Below are positions 33,233 to 43,419 of a stretch of 64,000 nucleotides of DNA, one piece after another. Position 1 is the first letter of the stretch, and each line of letters opens with the position of its first letter. A program made the position numbers and the translations under genes. The stretch is from Burkholderiales bacterium (lineage in GTDB: Bacteria > Pseudomonadota > Gammaproteobacteria > Burkholderiales > WYBJ01), in NCBI GenBank assembly GCA_022841915.1, contig JALHQN010000014.1, positions 80,329-144,328 on the forward strand. The letters run 5' to 3'. The notes below the pieces were generated by a model. That model had not been told where the DNA came from. It saw only the letters and a program-made list of their open reading frames with translations, and did not search any database.

Positions 33233-34570
33233 TCAGAATCCCTTTTGCATCGGTCCCCATGCAGGCTCGCGCACGTCGCCCGACTGAATCGTGATGCGCT
33301 GCTTGACGCGCCCGTCGCTGGAGACCGCGGCTAATATACCACGCCCCCCCTGCTGCGAAGCGTAGAGGATCATGCGCCCGTTGGGCGCGAAACTGGGCGA
33401 CTCGTCGACGAGACCATCGGTGAGCGGGATGGTCTGGCGCGAAGCGAATTCCCTGCGCATCAGGTTGAAGCGTCCGCCGCTGCGTTGCACGTAAACGAAG
33501 CTCTTGCCGTCCGGACTGTAGCGCGGCGACACGTTGTAGGTGCCGTCGAAGGTCAGGCGCTCGGGCGCGCCGCCGCTCGCGGGCATGCGGTAGATCTGGG
33601 GGCTGCCGCCGCGATCCGAGGTGAACAGAATCCATTGCCCGTCGGGCGAGAAGTTCGGCTCGGTATCGATGCTGCTGCTGTTGGAGAGCCTCGTCGCGGC
33701 ACCGCCCTCGGCAGAGATCGAGTAGATCTGGGAGCTGCCGTCGCGCGTCAGCACGACCGCGAGCCGCCGGCCATCGGGCGCCCATGCCGGCGAGCTGTTC
33801 GAGCCGCGAAAATTCGCCAGCACGCGTCGCTGCCCGGTGGAGAGCGTCTGGATGTAGACGATGGGTTTTCGCTGCTCGAACGAGACGTAGGCGATACGAT
33901 TGCCCTCGGGCGACCACGTGGGCGAGATGATCGGCTCGTCGGACGACACGACAGTCTGCGCTCCGAAGCCGTCCGCATCCGCGACTTGCAATTCATACCG
34001 CGTTCCGCGCTTGACGACATACGTGATGCGCGTGGCGAAGGCGCCCGGCACGCCGATCAATTTCTCGTAGATCACGTCCGCGATGCGATGGGCCGTGTTG
34101 CGTGCCTGAGCCGGAGCGATCGTATAGCTGAAGCCGGCGAGCTGAACCTGCTTGGCCACGTCCATGAGTCGGAAGCGCACTTCGAACCGACCATCCGCGC
34201 CCGGCGTGACCGAACCGATGACGAGCGCCTCGGCGCCGCGCGAACTCCAATCCCCATAGCGCACTTCGCCAGGTTCTGACGGCATGGGCATGACACCCCC
34301 TGGGTCGACCATGCGGAACAAGCCCGCGCGGGTCAGGTCAGCGGCGACGATCTCGGAGATCCTGTGCGGCAGGCGCGCCTCGCCTTGCATCGGAGCGACC
34401 GCAACGGGAAGCTGTCGATCCCCGGCACCGATGATGTCTATGGTCAGGGCAGCCCGTGCAGGCACGATGGTGCACCAGCCAAGGATGATGGCAAGCAACA
34501 GCCACACCGACGCTCGGTAAGCTCGTTGTAAGTGACCTGCATCGCTCGTTCGAGTCTTCACTGGGCTCAT
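33233..34570 (-). CDS. tolB: Tol-Pal system protein TolB
   Basis: 445 residues. Signal peptide region near 18-40 ending ARA. N-terminal D1 domain (LPVAVAPM, ISEIVAADLTRAGLF), then a six-blade TolB propeller with repeated SPTWSPEGNRIAYVSF, PAWAPDGRRLAVVLT, NFSPDGQWILFTSDRGG and SPRYSPDGKSFVYVQ units. It is periplasmic and binds Pal and TolA. Placed between tolA and pal as expected. Confidence 0.95.
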   Translation of the reverse strand: MSPVKTRTSDAGHLQRAYRASVWLLLAIILGWCTIVPARAALTIDIIGAGDRQLPVAVAPMQGEARLPHRISEIVAADLTRAGLFRMVDPGGVMPMPSEPGEVRYGDWSSRGAEALVIGSVTPGADGRFEVRFRLMDVAKQVQLAGFSYTIAPAQARNTAHRIADVIYEKLIGVPGAFATRITYVVKRGTRYELQVADADGFGAQTVVSSDEPIISPTWSPEGNRIAYVSFEQRKPIVYIQTLSTGQRRVLANFRGSNSSPAWAPDGRRLAVVLTRDGSSQIYSISAEGGAATRLSNSSSIDTEPNFSPDGQWILFTSDRGGSPQIYRMPASGGAPERLTFDGTYNVSPRYSPDGKSFVYVQRSGGRFNLMRREFASRQTIPLTDGLVDESPSFAPNGRMILYASQQGGRGILAAVSSDGRVKQRITIQSGDVREPAWGPMQKGF

Positions 34571-34624
34571 GGGTGAATGGATCGCTCTGTCGTGAATTGG
34601 GAGGCCGCGGGCAGCATCGTGCGG

Positions 34625-35503
34625 CTAGTCGTTAGGCTTGAATCTCAGATTCAGGTTCATGAACTGGCTGAGCATCGGGTGCCCGGGCGGCGGCAGCGGC
34701 AGCGGCTGCGCCAGAATCGCCGCACGGCGCACGGCATCGTCGCAGACCGAACTACCGCTGGACTTGCGTACCACCGGCTCACCGATCATGTTGCCGTCCG
34801 GAAAGAACTTCATCTCGAGCACGATCTCCGGATCGGCAAGTGCCGCGCACGGCGCCTTGACCACGAAGCGCTTGATCTTCTCCTGAACCTTGGTTCTGAA
34901 CCCGTCGAACTCCTTGTTCTGCGCCGCAGCCTGCATTTGCTGCAAGCGCTGGGCCGCATCGTTCTGCTCTTTCTCCAGGCGCACACGTTCGGCCTCTTTC
35001 GCGGCGCGCTCCTTCTCGAGCGCAGCGAGCTTCTGCTTCTCGACCGCCTCGCGCTTGGCCGCCTCGGCCTTCTCGCGCTCTTCACGCTTTCGCTGTTCGG
35101 CCTGGGCCTCTTCCCGCTTCTTCAGTTCAGCCTTCTCTTTCTCTTCCCGCTCGCGGCGCGCCTTCTCCTGCTTTTCCTTCTCGATCGCAATATCGGGCTT
35201 GGGCGCCGGCTTGGGCTCGGGCACCGGTTTGGGCGGCATCGCCTTGGGCTCGGGCTTGGCCACCGGGGGTGGGGGCGGAGGCGGCTTCGCTTCGGGCTTG
35301 GGCGGCGGAGGCGCTGGGGCCGGCGACTTCACCGCAGGCACCGGCGGCAGATTGTTCCAAAGGTCGACCATCACCACCTCCGGAGGCTGCTGCTGCCAGG
35401 CGGCTCCGAAGACCAGCAACGCGAGGAAGGCGACATGCACCACCACCGCCAGCACACCGGAAGCGAGTTTCCCCGGTTCGTCGCGATCCACGGCAGGATT
35501 CAT
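34625..35503 (-). CDS. tolA: Cell envelope integrity protein TolA
   Basis: 292 residues. One N-terminal membrane helix (VLAVVVHVAFLALLVFGA), a Pro-rich then long Lys/Glu/Ala-rich helical domain (about 90-190) and a C-terminal domain with GNMIGEPVVRKSSG and a conserved Cys pair. It spans the periplasm, driven by TolQR, and contacts Pal and TolB. The start ATG overlaps the tolR stop by 1 base. Confidence 0.93.
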   Translation of the reverse strand: MNPAVDRDEPGKLASGVLAVVVHVAFLALLVFGAAWQQQPPEVVMVDLWNNLPPVPAVKSPAPAPPPPKPEAKPPPPPPPVAKPEPKAMPPKPVPEPKPAPKPDIAIEKEKQEKARREREEKEKAELKKREEAQAEQRKREEREKAEAAKREAVEKQKLAALEKERAAKEAERVRLEKEQNDAAQRLQQMQAAAQNKEFDGFRTKVQEKIKRFVVKAPCAALADPEIVLEMKFFPDGNMIGEPVVRKSSGSSVCDDAVRRAAILAQPLPLPPPGHPMLSQFMNLNLRFKPND

Positions 35504-35922
35504 CAGCGCGGCTTGGCGAGCAGTCCGACCTTGGTCACCTGATTCTGTTGCAGCATGTCCATCACATCGAGCACCGCCTCGTAACGCACGCTTTTGTCCC
35601 CGGCGATCACGACCGGCTGATCGGGATTCTTCTGCTGCTTCTCTTTGATCGCCGCCACCAGGGTGGCGCGATCGACGCGGACTTCCTTGCCCGGACCGCT
35701 GCGGTCACGCAGCCACAAGGATTCATCCGCGCGTACGCTCACTTCCATAGGCGCAATCGCAGCCTGACTCGTCTTGCCCACCGAGGGCAGATCGACCTGC
35801 CCGGGATTCACCAGCGGCGCGGTCACCATGAAGATCACCAGCAGGACCAGCATGACGTCGATGTAGGGCACGACGTTGATCTGGTTCATGAGCCTGCGGT
35901 TGTTTCGCCGTTCGAGAAGCAT
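35503..35922 (-). CDS. tolR: Biopolymer transport protein TolR (ExbD family)
   Basis: 139 residues. N-terminal membrane helix VVPYIDVMLVLLVIFMVTAP with the proton-relay Asp, followed by a periplasmic domain ending MDMLQQNQVTKVGLL. It works with TolQ as the proton-motive-force-driven stator. It lies between tolQ (16-base gap) and tolA. Confidence 0.95.
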   Translation of the reverse strand: MLLERRNNRRLMNQINVVPYIDVMLVLLVIFMVTAPLVNPGQVDLPSVGKTSQAAIAPMEVSVRADESLWLRDRSGPGKEVRVDRATLVAAIKEKQQKNPDQPVVIAGDKSVRYEAVLDVMDMLQQNQVTKVGLLAKPR

Positions 35923-35938
35923 CGGACGTGCTCGGGCC

Positions 35939-36625
35939 TCAGACGTTCGCTTGACGCTGGAGAATGTTGGAGAACTCTTCCATGAAACTGTCGAACCGGG
36001 TGGCCAGCCGATTCACATCGCCGGCGAACCGGTTGTAGGCCACGACCGCGGGAATGGCAGCGAACAAACCGATCGCCGTCGCGATCAGTGCTTCCGCGAT
36101 CCCCGGGGCGACTTGCGCCAGCGTAGCCTGCGCCACGTTGGCCAGCCCACGGAACGCATTCATGATGCCCCACACTGTGCCGAACAAACCGACGTAAGGA
36201 CTGACCGAACCCACCGATGCGAGAAACGACAGATGGGACTCGAGGAACTCGAGCTCGCGTTGATAGGTGGCACGCATCGCGCGGCGGGTACCATCCATCA
36301 CCGCCGCCATGTCTTGCCCGGGCTGACGGCGCAACTTCGTGAACTCCCGATAGCCGGCTTCGAAGATGCGCTCCATGCTGCCCGAGCTGTGGCGGGAATT
36401 GACGACACCCTGATACAACTCGTTGAGATCACCGCCCGACCAGAAATCCTTCTCGAACAGATCGCACTGCTGGTTGGCGCGACGAATGCCGAGGTACTTG
36501 CGGAAGATGTAATACCAGGAAACCAGCGAAGCGAGCAGCAGGCCGAGCATGACCAACTGAACGAGCACGCTCGCATCCGCGATCAGGCTGAGTATTGAAA
36601 GATCCTGCGTGACTGCGACGTTCAT
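35939..36625 (-). CDS. tolQ: Biopolymer transport protein TolQ (ExbB family)
   Basis: 228 residues, three membrane segments: LVMLGLLLASLVSWYYIF at the N-terminus, VSPYVGLFGTVWGIM near 138-152 and IATAIGLFAAIPAVVAY near 170-190. The Thr and Pro/Gly positions of ExbB/TolQ are kept. It starts directly after ybgC (no gap), in the same transcription unit. Confidence 0.95.
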   Translation of the reverse strand: MNVAVTQDLSILSLIADASVLVQLVMLGLLLASLVSWYYIFRKYLGIRRANQQCDLFEKDFWSGGDLNELYQGVVNSRHSSGSMERIFEAGYREFTKLRRQPGQDMAAVMDGTRRAMRATYQRELEFLESHLSFLASVGSVSPYVGLFGTVWGIMNAFRGLANVAQATLAQVAPGIAEALIATAIGLFAAIPAVVAYNRFAGDVNRLATRFDSFMEEFSNILQRQANV

Positions 36626-37060
36626 TCAGTTTTTTTGATTGTCGAAAATTGGACGCAGATACAGGGGGATACGGGTCGGCTGGAAGGTCGCGATTCTAAC
36701 ACACGCCAATTTGACGTCGGCGCACACTATACGTTCATTCTCGCGTTCGATGTACTGTCTCAGCAGCACGACGCTTGCGCCCGCTGCGGCGGTCGCGATG
36801 CTGGCTACGATTTCGTCGTCTAACCGGGCTGGCCGCATGAAGTCGATGTTGACCGATCGCACGACGAAGACGACGCCCTCGCCTTGCGCGAGTGCGTTTT
36901 GATCGTACCCGAGCGAGCGAAGCCATTCGGTGCGGGCCCGCTCGAGAAACTTAAGGTAATTGGCATAGTAGACGACGCCCCCCGCGTCGGTATCCTCCCA
37001 GTAGACGCGCTGCCTCCACTGAAAGAGCGGGGTGCCGTCGGACGGCGGATCGGGAATCAT
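36626..37060 (-). CDS. ybgC: Tol-Pal associated acyl-CoA thioesterase YbgC
   Basis: 144 residues with the hot-dog fold signature RVYWEDTDAGGVVYYANYLKF, including the catalytic Asp, and the helix LERARTEWLRSLG. It hydrolyses short-chain or malonyl acyl-CoA and interacts with ACP. First gene of the tol-pal operon, downstream of ruvB by 117 bases. Confidence 0.93.
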   Translation of the reverse strand: MIPDPPSDGTPLFQWRQRVYWEDTDAGGVVYYANYLKFLERARTEWLRSLGYDQNALAQGEGVVFVVRSVNIDFMRPARLDDEIVASIATAAAGASVVLLRQYIERENERIVCADVKLACVRIATFQPTRIPLYLRPIFDNQKN

Positions 37061-37177
37061 GGCGTGTGCATAGAATAGGTCATGGGCTGCGGCGTCGGCG
37101 CGTCGGACATCGACTCTAACGCACCAAGCTTGCGGACGGGTTGATTGCCGCGCGAATACCTGCGACAGCGTGCACGA

Positions 37178-38224
37178 TCAGCGTGCGGCCTCGTCCCACA
37201 GATCGGGCGTGCCGTTCGAGCGCGGCATGACAACGCCGAAGTGGCGGTAGGCGCTCGGCGTCGCGATACGGCCACGAGGCGTGCGCTGGAGATACCCCTG
37301 CTGAATGAGGTAGGGCTCGATCACGTCTTCGATGGTATCGCGCTCCTCGCCGATCGCCGCGGCAAGATTGTCCAAGCCGACCGGCCCGCCCGAGAAGCGC
37401 TCGATCACGGCCAGCAGAAGATTGCGGTCCATCAGGTCGAACCCCAGCGCGTCGACGTCGAGCATGCGCAGGGCGGCGTCGGCGACATCGCGAGTCACGA
37501 TGCCTTGCGCCTTCACCTGCGCGAAGTCCCGCACGCGGCGAAGCAGACGATTCGCGATCCGTGGCGTGCCGCGCGACCGTCGCGCGATCTCCGCGGCGCC
37601 GGCGGCCTCGGTCTGCACCTCCAGCAGTCCTGCGGAGCGCTGCACGATGACGCACAACTCCGCCTCGGTGTAGAACTCGAGTCGGGCGACGATGCCGAAG
37701 CGGTCACGCAGAGGATTGGTCAGCATGCCCGCCCGGGTAGTCGCCCCCACCAGCGTGAATGGCGGCAGATCGAGCTTCACCGAGCGGGCGGCCGGCCCTT
37801 CTCCGATCATGATGTCGATCTGGTAGTCCTCGAGTGCCGGATAGAGGATTTCCTCCACCACGGGCGACAGCCGATGGATCTCGTCGATGAAGAGCACGTC
37901 CATCGGCTCGAGATTGGTCAACAGCGCGGCCAGGTCCCCAGCCCGCTCCAGCACCGGACCGGAGGTCTGGCGCAGGTTGACGCCCATCTCCCGTGCGACG
38001 ATGTGCGCCAGCGTCGTCTTGCCCAAGCCGGGCGGACCGAACAGCAACACATGGTCGAGCGGCTCTTTGCGCCGCCGCGCCGCTTCGATGAATATGCTCA
38101 GCTGCTCGCGGACTTTCTGTTGCCCGACGTAGTCCGTCAGAGAGCGCGGACGCAGCGCCCGCTCGAGGGCCTCTTCCTGTGAGGTGAGCTTTGCGGCGGA
38201 AACGAGGCGGTCGGATTCGATCAT
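37178..38224 (-). CDS. ruvB: Holliday junction branch migration ATPase RuvB
   Basis: 348 residues. Walker [11 protein letters not shown], Walker [11 protein letters not shown], sensor-1 [11 protein letters not shown], arginine finger region [14 protein letters not shown] and a C-terminal winged helix ([13 protein letters not shown]). RuvB forms hexameric rings that drive branch migration with RuvA. Follows ruvA by 52 bases. Confidence 0.97.
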   Translation of the reverse strand: MIESDRLVSAAKLTSQEEALERALRPRSLTDYVGQQKVREQLSIFIEAARRRKEPLDHVLLFGPPGLGKTTLAHIVAREMGVNLRQTSGPVLERAGDLAALLTNLEPMDVLFIDEIHRLSPVVEEILYPALEDYQIDIMIGEGPAARSVKLDLPPFTLVGATTRAGMLTNPLRDRFGIVARLEFYTEAELCVIVQRSAGLLEVQTEAAGAAEIARRSRGTPRIANRLLRRVRDFAQVKAQGIVTRDVADAALRMLDVDALGFDLMDRNLLLAVIERFSGGPVGLDNLAAAIGEERDTIEDVIEPYLIQQGYLQRTPRGRIATPSAYRHFGVVMPRSNGTPDLWDEAAR

Positions 38225-38276
38225 GGCGAGGCATTGTAGGATGCGGCCGCAGCGGCGACCAGCGCCGAGGTTGCCA

Positions 38277-38855
38277 TCAAGCCTTCGACAGCAGTTTGAG
38301 GCTCTGGCGAATCGCCTCGGATACGGACAATGCGGGATCGAGCTGCTTCACCGCCCAGGCGGCTTCCTTGTCGTTGTAGCCGAGCGAGAGCAACGCGTTC
38401 AACACATCCCCGCTCGACGAATCCACCGGCCCGACTGACGCGCCCTTGCCCCCCGCATCGAGTTTGTCGCGCAGTTCGAGCAGCAGTCGCTCGGCCGTCT
38501 TTTTGCCTATGCCCGGAGTCTTCACCAGCCGCCCGGCATCCTGAGCAGCCACGGCATGCTGAAGATCGGCGACCGACAGCCCTGAGAGTACCGCCAGCGC
38601 CGTCCGTGCACCGATCCCGCTGATGCGCAGCAACTGGCGGAAAGCCCGACGCTCGGCTTCGGTGCCGAAGCCATAGAGCAGATGCGCGTCCTCCCGCACC
38701 AGCAGATGGGTGTGCAGCGTGACCGGCAAACCCGTTTGCGGCAAGTTGTAAAAGGTGCTCATCGGGACGTCGACTTCGTAGGCCACCCCACCCACGTCGA
38801 CGAGAATCTGCGGGGGATTCTTCTCTACCAACACACCACTCAATCGTCCGATCAC
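38277..38855 (-). CDS. ruvA: Holliday junction DNA helicase subunit RuvA
   Basis: 192 residues: OB-fold N-terminus ([15 protein letters not shown]), two helix-hairpin-helix motifs ([36 protein letters not shown]) and a C-terminal domain III ([15 protein letters not shown]) that activates RuvB. Length is typical. Confidence 0.96.
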   Translation of the reverse strand: MIGRLSGVLVEKNPPQILVDVGGVAYEVDVPMSTFYNLPQTGLPVTLHTHLLVREDAHLLYGFGTEAERRAFRQLLRISGIGARTALAVLSGLSVADLQHAVAAQDAGRLVKTPGIGKKTAERLLLELRDKLDAGGKGASVGPVDSSSGDVLNALLSLGYNDKEAAWAVKQLDPALSVSEAIRQSLKLLSKA

Positions 38856-38879
38856 GCTGATCTCGCTTCCTTGGCAGGC

Positions 38880-39404
38880 TCACACCAAACGGCCGCGCCG
38901 GACGCGATAGCCCGTCGTCTGAAACCGCCCCAGCCCTTGTCCACCGTGAGCATGACAGATGGCGCAGGCCAATGCATCCGCGGCATCCGAGCCTGGAGCG
39001 GCCGCGAGCCCAAGCAGACGCTTGACCATCTCCTGCACCTGCCCCTTCTCGGCATGCCCCCTGCCGACGACGGCCTGCTTGATCTGCAGCGCGGTGTACT
39101 CCGCAATCGGCAGGCCACCGAGCACGGCTGCACATATCGCCGTGCCGCGCGCCTGGCCGAGCAGCAGCGTCGAGTGCGGGTTCACGTTCACGAAGACTTG
39201 TTCGATGGCCACCTGGTGGGGGGCATGCAGCGCGATGACCTCGCTCAAACCCTCGAGAATGATCTTCAGGCGTGCGGGCAGTTCGGTGCCTTCGGCGCGC
39301 ACGCAGCCGCTTGCCACGTAAGCGAGCTGACTACCGTCACGGTCGATCACCCCGAAACCGGTCGAGCGCAGGCCCGGGTCGATGCCGAGAATCCGGATGC
39401 TCAC
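38880..39404 (-). CDS. ruvC: Crossover junction endodeoxyribonuclease RuvC
   Basis: 174 residues from a GTG at 39404. Catalytic acids are in place: Asp in [13 protein letters not shown], Glu in VAIEQVFVN and Asp pairs in [14 protein letters not shown]. It resolves the junctions held by RuvAB. The GTG overlaps the stop of a small upstream frame (GTGA). Confidence 0.96.
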   Translation of the reverse strand: MSIRILGIDPGLRSTGFGVIDRDGSQLAYVASGCVRAEGTELPARLKIILEGLSEVIALHAPHQVAIEQVFVNVNPHSTLLLGQARGTAICAAVLGGLPIAEYTALQIKQAVVGRGHAEKGQVQEMVKRLLGLAAAPGSDAADALACAICHAHGGQGLGRFQTTGYRVRRGRLV

Positions 39405-39607
39405 GGACCTGGCGCCCGACCGCGCGATGCTGGCGGTGGCATTCGCATCGCCAACATCGAACCTAGGAGAGTCATGATCATGCCCAGCAGGAAGTAACGC
39501 CGTGAGGTCTCATCGACCCCTTGGATACGCAATGATACTGGCAAGCACCTCCACCCACGACAGTGCAGCCGCCGCGCAACCGGTCGACGCATTCGCACCA
39601 ACTCCAA
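39401..39607 (-). CDS. Uncertain small membrane-protein ORF upstream of ruvC
   Basis: The last ~40 codons read [22 protein letters not shown], a plausible membrane helix with positive flank, and the stop overlaps the ruvC start, as in translational coupling. The upstream part looks non-coding, so the real start may be a TTG near 39525. No family recognised. The rest of the 39405-39717 interval shows nothing else. Confidence 0.25.
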   Translation of the reverse strand: MELVRMRRPVARRLHCRGWRCLPVSLRIQGVDETSRRYFLLGMIMTLLGSMLAMRMPPPASRGRAPGP

Positions 39608-39717
39608 CCCGGGGGACGTGCCGCCCTATCTCGAGCAAAAAAGGATCGGGGGTAGCGAGCGCCATCCGCCGATCGGGTCGGCCTCAATAGCATGCCAAAC
39701 AGACTGTCGCCTGGCGA

Positions 39718-40443
39718 CTACTCATCGATCACGGCGGTCGTGTAGACATCCTGGACATCGTCCAGGCCTTCGAGCGCGTCGATCAGCCGTTGCATCTTGG
39801 CGGCGTCGTCACCCGTCATCGCCGCTTCGTTGACGGGTTTCATCGTGATCTCGGCCAAGTCCGCCTTGAAGCCCGCCTTTTCGAGCGCCGACTGAACGCT
39901 GATGAAATCCGGTGGCGCGCTGATGACCTCGACGCTGCCGTCTTCATGGGAGAGGACGTCTTCGGCCCCCGCTTCCAGCGCCGCCTCCATCAACTTGTCT
40001 TCGTCGGTGCCGGGCGCGAAGATGAACTGACCGCAGTGCTTGAACAAGAAGGCGACCGAGCCATCGGTACCGAGGTTGCCGCCGTGCTTGGTGAACGCAT
40101 GCCGCACTTCGGCCACGGTTCGAGCGCGGTTGTCGGTCAGGCAATCGACGATCACCGCGGCCCCGGCCGTGCCGTAGCCCTCGTAGCGGATCTCTTCGTA
40201 GTTCACGCCCTCGAGGTCGCCCGTGCCGCGCTTGATCGCGCGTTCGATGTTGTCTTTGGGCATGTTCTGCTCTTGGGCTTTGTCGACGGCCATGCGCAGA
40301 CGCGGGTTGGCACCGATGTCGGCACCACCAAGGCGGGCGGCGACCGTGATTTCCTTGATGAGGCGCGTGAATACCTTTCCGCGCTTGGCATCCGCCGCCG
40401 CCTTCTTATGCTTGATGTTGGCCCATTTGCTATGACCTGCCAT
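39718..40443 (-). CDS. yebC: YebC/TACO1-family transcriptional/translational regulator
   Basis: 241 residues from the ATG at 40443, where the family N-terminus [16 protein letters not shown] begins; the longer frame upstream is not conserved. Further landmarks: [47 protein letters not shown] and [14 protein letters not shown]. YebC-type proteins bind DNA or, as shown for TACO1 and some bacterial members, aid translation of proline-rich stretches. Commonly next to ruvC. Confidence 0.95.
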   Translation of the reverse strand: MAGHSKWANIKHKKAAADAKRGKVFTRLIKEITVAARLGGADIGANPRLRMAVDKAQEQNMPKDNIERAIKRGTGDLEGVNYEEIRYEGYGTAGAAVIVDCLTDNRARTVAEVRHAFTKHGGNLGTDGSVAFLFKHCGQFIFAPGTDEDKLMEAALEAGAEDVLSHEDGSVEVISAPPDFISVQSALEKAGFKADLAEITMKPVNEAAMTGDDAAKMQRLIDALEGLDDVQDVYTTAVIDE

Positions 40444-40527
40444 GACATATCCCAAAAGAATGACCCGACACGCAGGGCTCCCGCCAAAAAACTGAGGGCC
40501 GCCGCCAGCGCGTGTATAGTCGATTGA

Positions 40528-40533
40528 TATAAT
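40528..40533 (+). promoter_or_regulatory. Probable -10 box of the yjgR-EamA unit
   Basis: A perfect TATAAT 26 bases before the start at 40559. The -35 position at 17-base spacing does not resemble TTGACA. Confidence 0.45.
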
Positions 40534-40558
40534 GAAAATTTTAACACGGGGAACGGCT

Positions 40559-42067
40559 ATGCCAGAACCAATGTTGGTCGGCAAGGGAGATGCGGAGATC
40601 CATCTGTTGCCTGCGCTCGCAAACCGTCACGGCTTGATCGCCGGGGCGACCGGGACGGGCAAGACGGTCACGCTGCAACGCATCGCCGAATCGTTCAGCA
40701 ACATCGGGGTGCCGGTGTTCATGGCCGACGTCAAAGGCGACCTCTCCGGCATCGGGGCGAAAGGCTCGGATCACCCCAAGATCACCCAGCGCATGGAGTT
40801 GCTGGGAATGCCGCCCTTGGAGTTCCGTGCCTGCCCGGTCATGTTCTGGGATGTCTTCGGCGAGCAGGGGCACCCGGTACGCGCGACGGTATCCGAGATG
40901 GGGCCGCTGCTCTTCTCGCGCTTGCTCAATTTGAACGCGACGCAGCAGGGCGTGCTCACCGCCACCTTCAAGATCGCGGACGACCACGGCCTGCTGCTGA
41001 TCGATCTGAAGGACTTGCGCGCCATGCTCAAGTTCGTGGGCGACAACGCCAGCCAATTCACGACCCAATACGGCAACATATCGGCGGCCAGCATCGGCGC
41101 AATTCAGCGTGGCCTGTTGGAACTCGAACACCAGGGCGGCGAGAAATTTTTCGGCGAACCCGAGCTCAATATCGCAGACCTCATGCAGACCGGCGCCGAC
41201 GGACGCGGCATGATCAATATTCTCGCCGCCGACAAGCTGCTCAATTCGCCCAAGATCTATGCGACCTTCCTGCTCTGGCTGCTCTCGGAGATGTTCGAGA
41301 ACCTGCCGGAAAAGGGCGATCTCGACAAACCCGAGATGGTGTTCTTCTTCGATGAAGCGCACCTGCTGTTCAACGATGCCCCGCCGTCGCTGCTCGAGAA
41401 GATCGAGCAGGTGGTGCGGCTGATCCGCTCGAAAGGCGTCGGGGTCTATTTCGTCACCCAGAACCCCCTCGACATTCCGGACACCGTGCTGGGGCAGCTG
41501 GGCAATCGGGTGCAGCATGCGTTGCGAGCGTTCACCCCGCGGGATCAGAAGGCGGTGAAGACCGCAGCCACCACACTGCGCGCGAACCCGAAACTCGACG
41601 TGGAAAAGGCGATCACCGAAATGGGCGTGGGCGAAGCACTCGTCTCCTTTCTCGACCCGAAAGGCAGCCCGACCATCGTCGAGCGTGCGCTCATCGTGCC
41701 GCCCGCGAGCCGGATCGGGCCCTTGACCGCCCAGGAGCGCAGCAGCTTGATCGCGGCCTCCCCGATCGCCGGCCACTACGAGGCTGCAGTCGATCGCGAA
41801 TCGGCCTACGAGCAATTGGGGGCGCGCCAGGCATCCGCCAGCCCGCCGGGCGGACCGGCGGGCGCCGCTGCGCCTACGGAGGGCTCGCTGCTCGACAAGC
41901 TCGGCGGGCTGTTCGGCGGCGGCAAGCCCGCCGCTGGCGCACGCACTCGCGAAAGCGTCCTGGAGACTGCCGCCAAGAGCGCCGCTCGAGCCATGGGATC
42001 GGAGGTGGGCCGACAGATCCTGCGTGGTGTCCTGGGATCCATCCTCGGCGGTGGCCGCCGCCGCTGA
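40559..42067 (+). CDS. yjgR: DUF853 / YjgR HerA-like ATPase
   Basis: 502 residues from the ATG at 40559 (GGGGA 7 bases upstream). Walker [24 protein letters not shown], Walker [16 protein letters not shown], sensor [19 protein letters not shown] and [16 protein letters not shown] Gly/Ala/Pro-rich C-terminal tail ends [12 protein letters not shown] widespread chromosomal HerA relative of uncertain function. Overlaps the next gene by 1 base. Confidence 0.9.
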   Translation: MPEPMLVGKGDAEIHLLPALANRHGLIAGATGTGKTVTLQRIAESFSNIGVPVFMADVKGDLSGIGAKGSDHPKITQRMELLGMPPLEFRACPVMFWDVFGEQGHPVRATVSEMGPLLFSRLLNLNATQQGVLTATFKIADDHGLLLIDLKDLRAMLKFVGDNASQFTTQYGNISAASIGAIQRGLLELEHQGGEKFFGEPELNIADLMQTGADGRGMINILAADKLLNSPKIYATFLLWLLSEMFENLPEKGDLDKPEMVFFFDEAHLLFNDAPPSLLEKIEQVVRLIRSKGVGVYFVTQNPLDIPDTVLGQLGNRVQHALRAFTPRDQKAVKTAATTLRANPKLDVEKAITEMGVGEALVSFLDPKGSPTIVERALIVPPASRIGPLTAQERSSLIAASPIAGHYEAAVDRESAYEQLGARQASASPPGGPAGAAAPTEGSLLDKLGGLFGGGKPAAGARTRESVLETAAKSAARAMGSEVGRQILRGVLGSILGGGRRR

Positions 42068-42975
42068 TGCCCGATCAGGCAGCCCGTCAGGCCCGCGCCG
42101 ATCTGATCGGCGTCGGGCTGGTCCTCATCTCGTCGATCGGGTTCTCCGGCCGGGGCATCCTCATCAAGCTGGCCTATCCCTACGGGGTGGATGCCGTCAC
42201 GCTGATGATGCTGCGTATGACGTTCTCTTTGCCCTTCTTCGTCATCATGGGGTGGGTCGCGAGCCGCTCCGCACAGCCGCTGACCCGCCCGGACTGGATA
42301 CTCATCCTGGGACTCGGATTCATCGGCTACTACCTGTCGAGCCTGCTCTCTTTCCTCGGGCTGCTGTACGTCCCCGCATCGCTGGAGCGGCTGCTGCTCT
42401 ATCTGACCCCGACGATCGTGGTGCTGCTGTCCGCGCTGATGTTCCGCCAGCGTGTTCAGCGCATTCACATGATGGCGTTGGCATTGACCTACGGCGGGAT
42501 TGCGCTCGTTATGGCCGATTCGCTCATCATCAGCGACGACCCCATGGCCCTGACGATCGGCGGCTTGCTGGTACTGTGCAGTACGTTGACCTTGGCGGTG
42601 TACCTGCTGGGAAGCGGCACGATGATCCCCAGGATCGGCGCGGCTCGCTTCACGGCCTACGCCTCGGGGGCGGCAAGCGTGTTCGTGATCGTGCAGTTCT
42701 TGCTCGTGCGCGATTTATCCGCGCTCGATCTGCCGATGCCCGTCTACGCCTATGGGGCCACCATGGCGATCCTCTGCACCGTGCTGCCGACCTGGGGCAT
42801 GGCGGAGGGCATGCGCCGCATCGGCACCAACCGCGCCTCGATCACGAGCTCGATCGGGCCGGTATCGACCATCGTGCTGGCTGCGCTGATCTTGGGGGAA
42901 CCGGTCACTGCGATTCAGACTGCTGGCGCAGCCTTGGTGCTCGCAGGGGTGTGGCTGGTGGGCAAGAAGCGCTGA
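42067..42975 (+). CDS. EamA-family (DMT superfamily) transporter
   Basis: 302 residues with ten predicted hydrophobic helices in two EamA halves (VDAVTLMMLRMTFSLPFFVIM; GTNRASITSSIGPVSTIVLAALILGEPVT). The family exports metabolites such as amino acids; the substrate is not predictable. Start ATG overlaps the yjgR stop. Confidence 0.85.
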   Translation: MPDQAARQARADLIGVGLVLISSIGFSGRGILIKLAYPYGVDAVTLMMLRMTFSLPFFVIMGWVASRSAQPLTRPDWILILGLGFIGYYLSSLLSFLGLLYVPASLERLLLYLTPTIVVLLSALMFRQRVQRIHMMALALTYGGIALVMADSLIISDDPMALTIGGLLVLCSTLTLAVYLLGSGTMIPRIGAARFTAYASGAASVFVIVQFLLVRDLSALDLPMPVYAYGATMAILCTVLPTWGMAEGMRRIGTNRASITSSIGPVSTIVLAALILGEPVTAIQTAGAALVLAGVWLVGKKR

Positions 42976-43010
42976 TCGCTCGCACGGCGCCGACTGCAGC
43001 CAGCGACGCG

Positions 43011-43033
43011 GGCCGCCCCGCGCGAGGGCGGCC
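43011..43033. terminator. Hairpin between convergent EamA and bTHX genes
   Basis: GGCCGCCC and GGGCGGCC form an 8-bp stem with a 7-base loop midway between two convergent genes. Followed by TTTT at 43050 on the plus strand only after 16 bases, so termination is possible but not ideal. Confidence 0.4.
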
Positions 43034-43051
43034 TGTGCCCATGCGGGACTT

Positions 43052-43207
43052 TTACGCGCTTCTGCGAGCCGGCGCTGACTTCGCCGCGGCTGCCTTGGCC
43101 GCGGCCTCCTTGGCTGCAGCTTCCTTCTTGGTTCCGCGCGGCCGTGTCTTGCCGTAGCTACCCTTGAAAATCTTGCCCTTGCGTGTGCGTTTGTCGCCTC
43201 GTCCCAT
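43052..43207 (-). CDS. 30S ribosomal protein bTHX
   Basis: 51 residues: starts MGRGDKRTRKGKIFKGSYGK, the Thx signature, then a Lys/Ala/Arg-rich tail. ATG at 43207 has GGAG 5 bases upstream. Thx is a tiny basic protein in the 30S head. It is too short for most ORF filters. The Ala/Lys tail is longer than in Thermus Thx but normal for proteobacterial homologues. Confidence 0.85.
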   Translation of the reverse strand: MGRGDKRTRKGKIFKGSYGKTRPRGTKKEAAAKEAAAKAAAAKSAPARRSA

Positions 43208-43419
43208 GATATCTCCGTGCCTGCTGTTTCGATGACCGCATCCGTGCCCGAATGACGGCCCCTGACGGGGCGACTGCGCGGCGCGGCCTGCTGCGGAACC
43301 CGCCGATAATATTCAGCTTATGGGCTTGTGTCGACTCGAACCCGCGCGCGGGTACGCATGATCAGCGTTCGAGTGCGTTACGGCACGGGGTAAGGGGCCT
43401 CCCCGGGCTGGCGTGACCG

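Noticed and set aside
31463-33334. 623-codon plus-strand ORF
   Set aside because: Antisense to cpoB and pal; high GC keeps the frame open.
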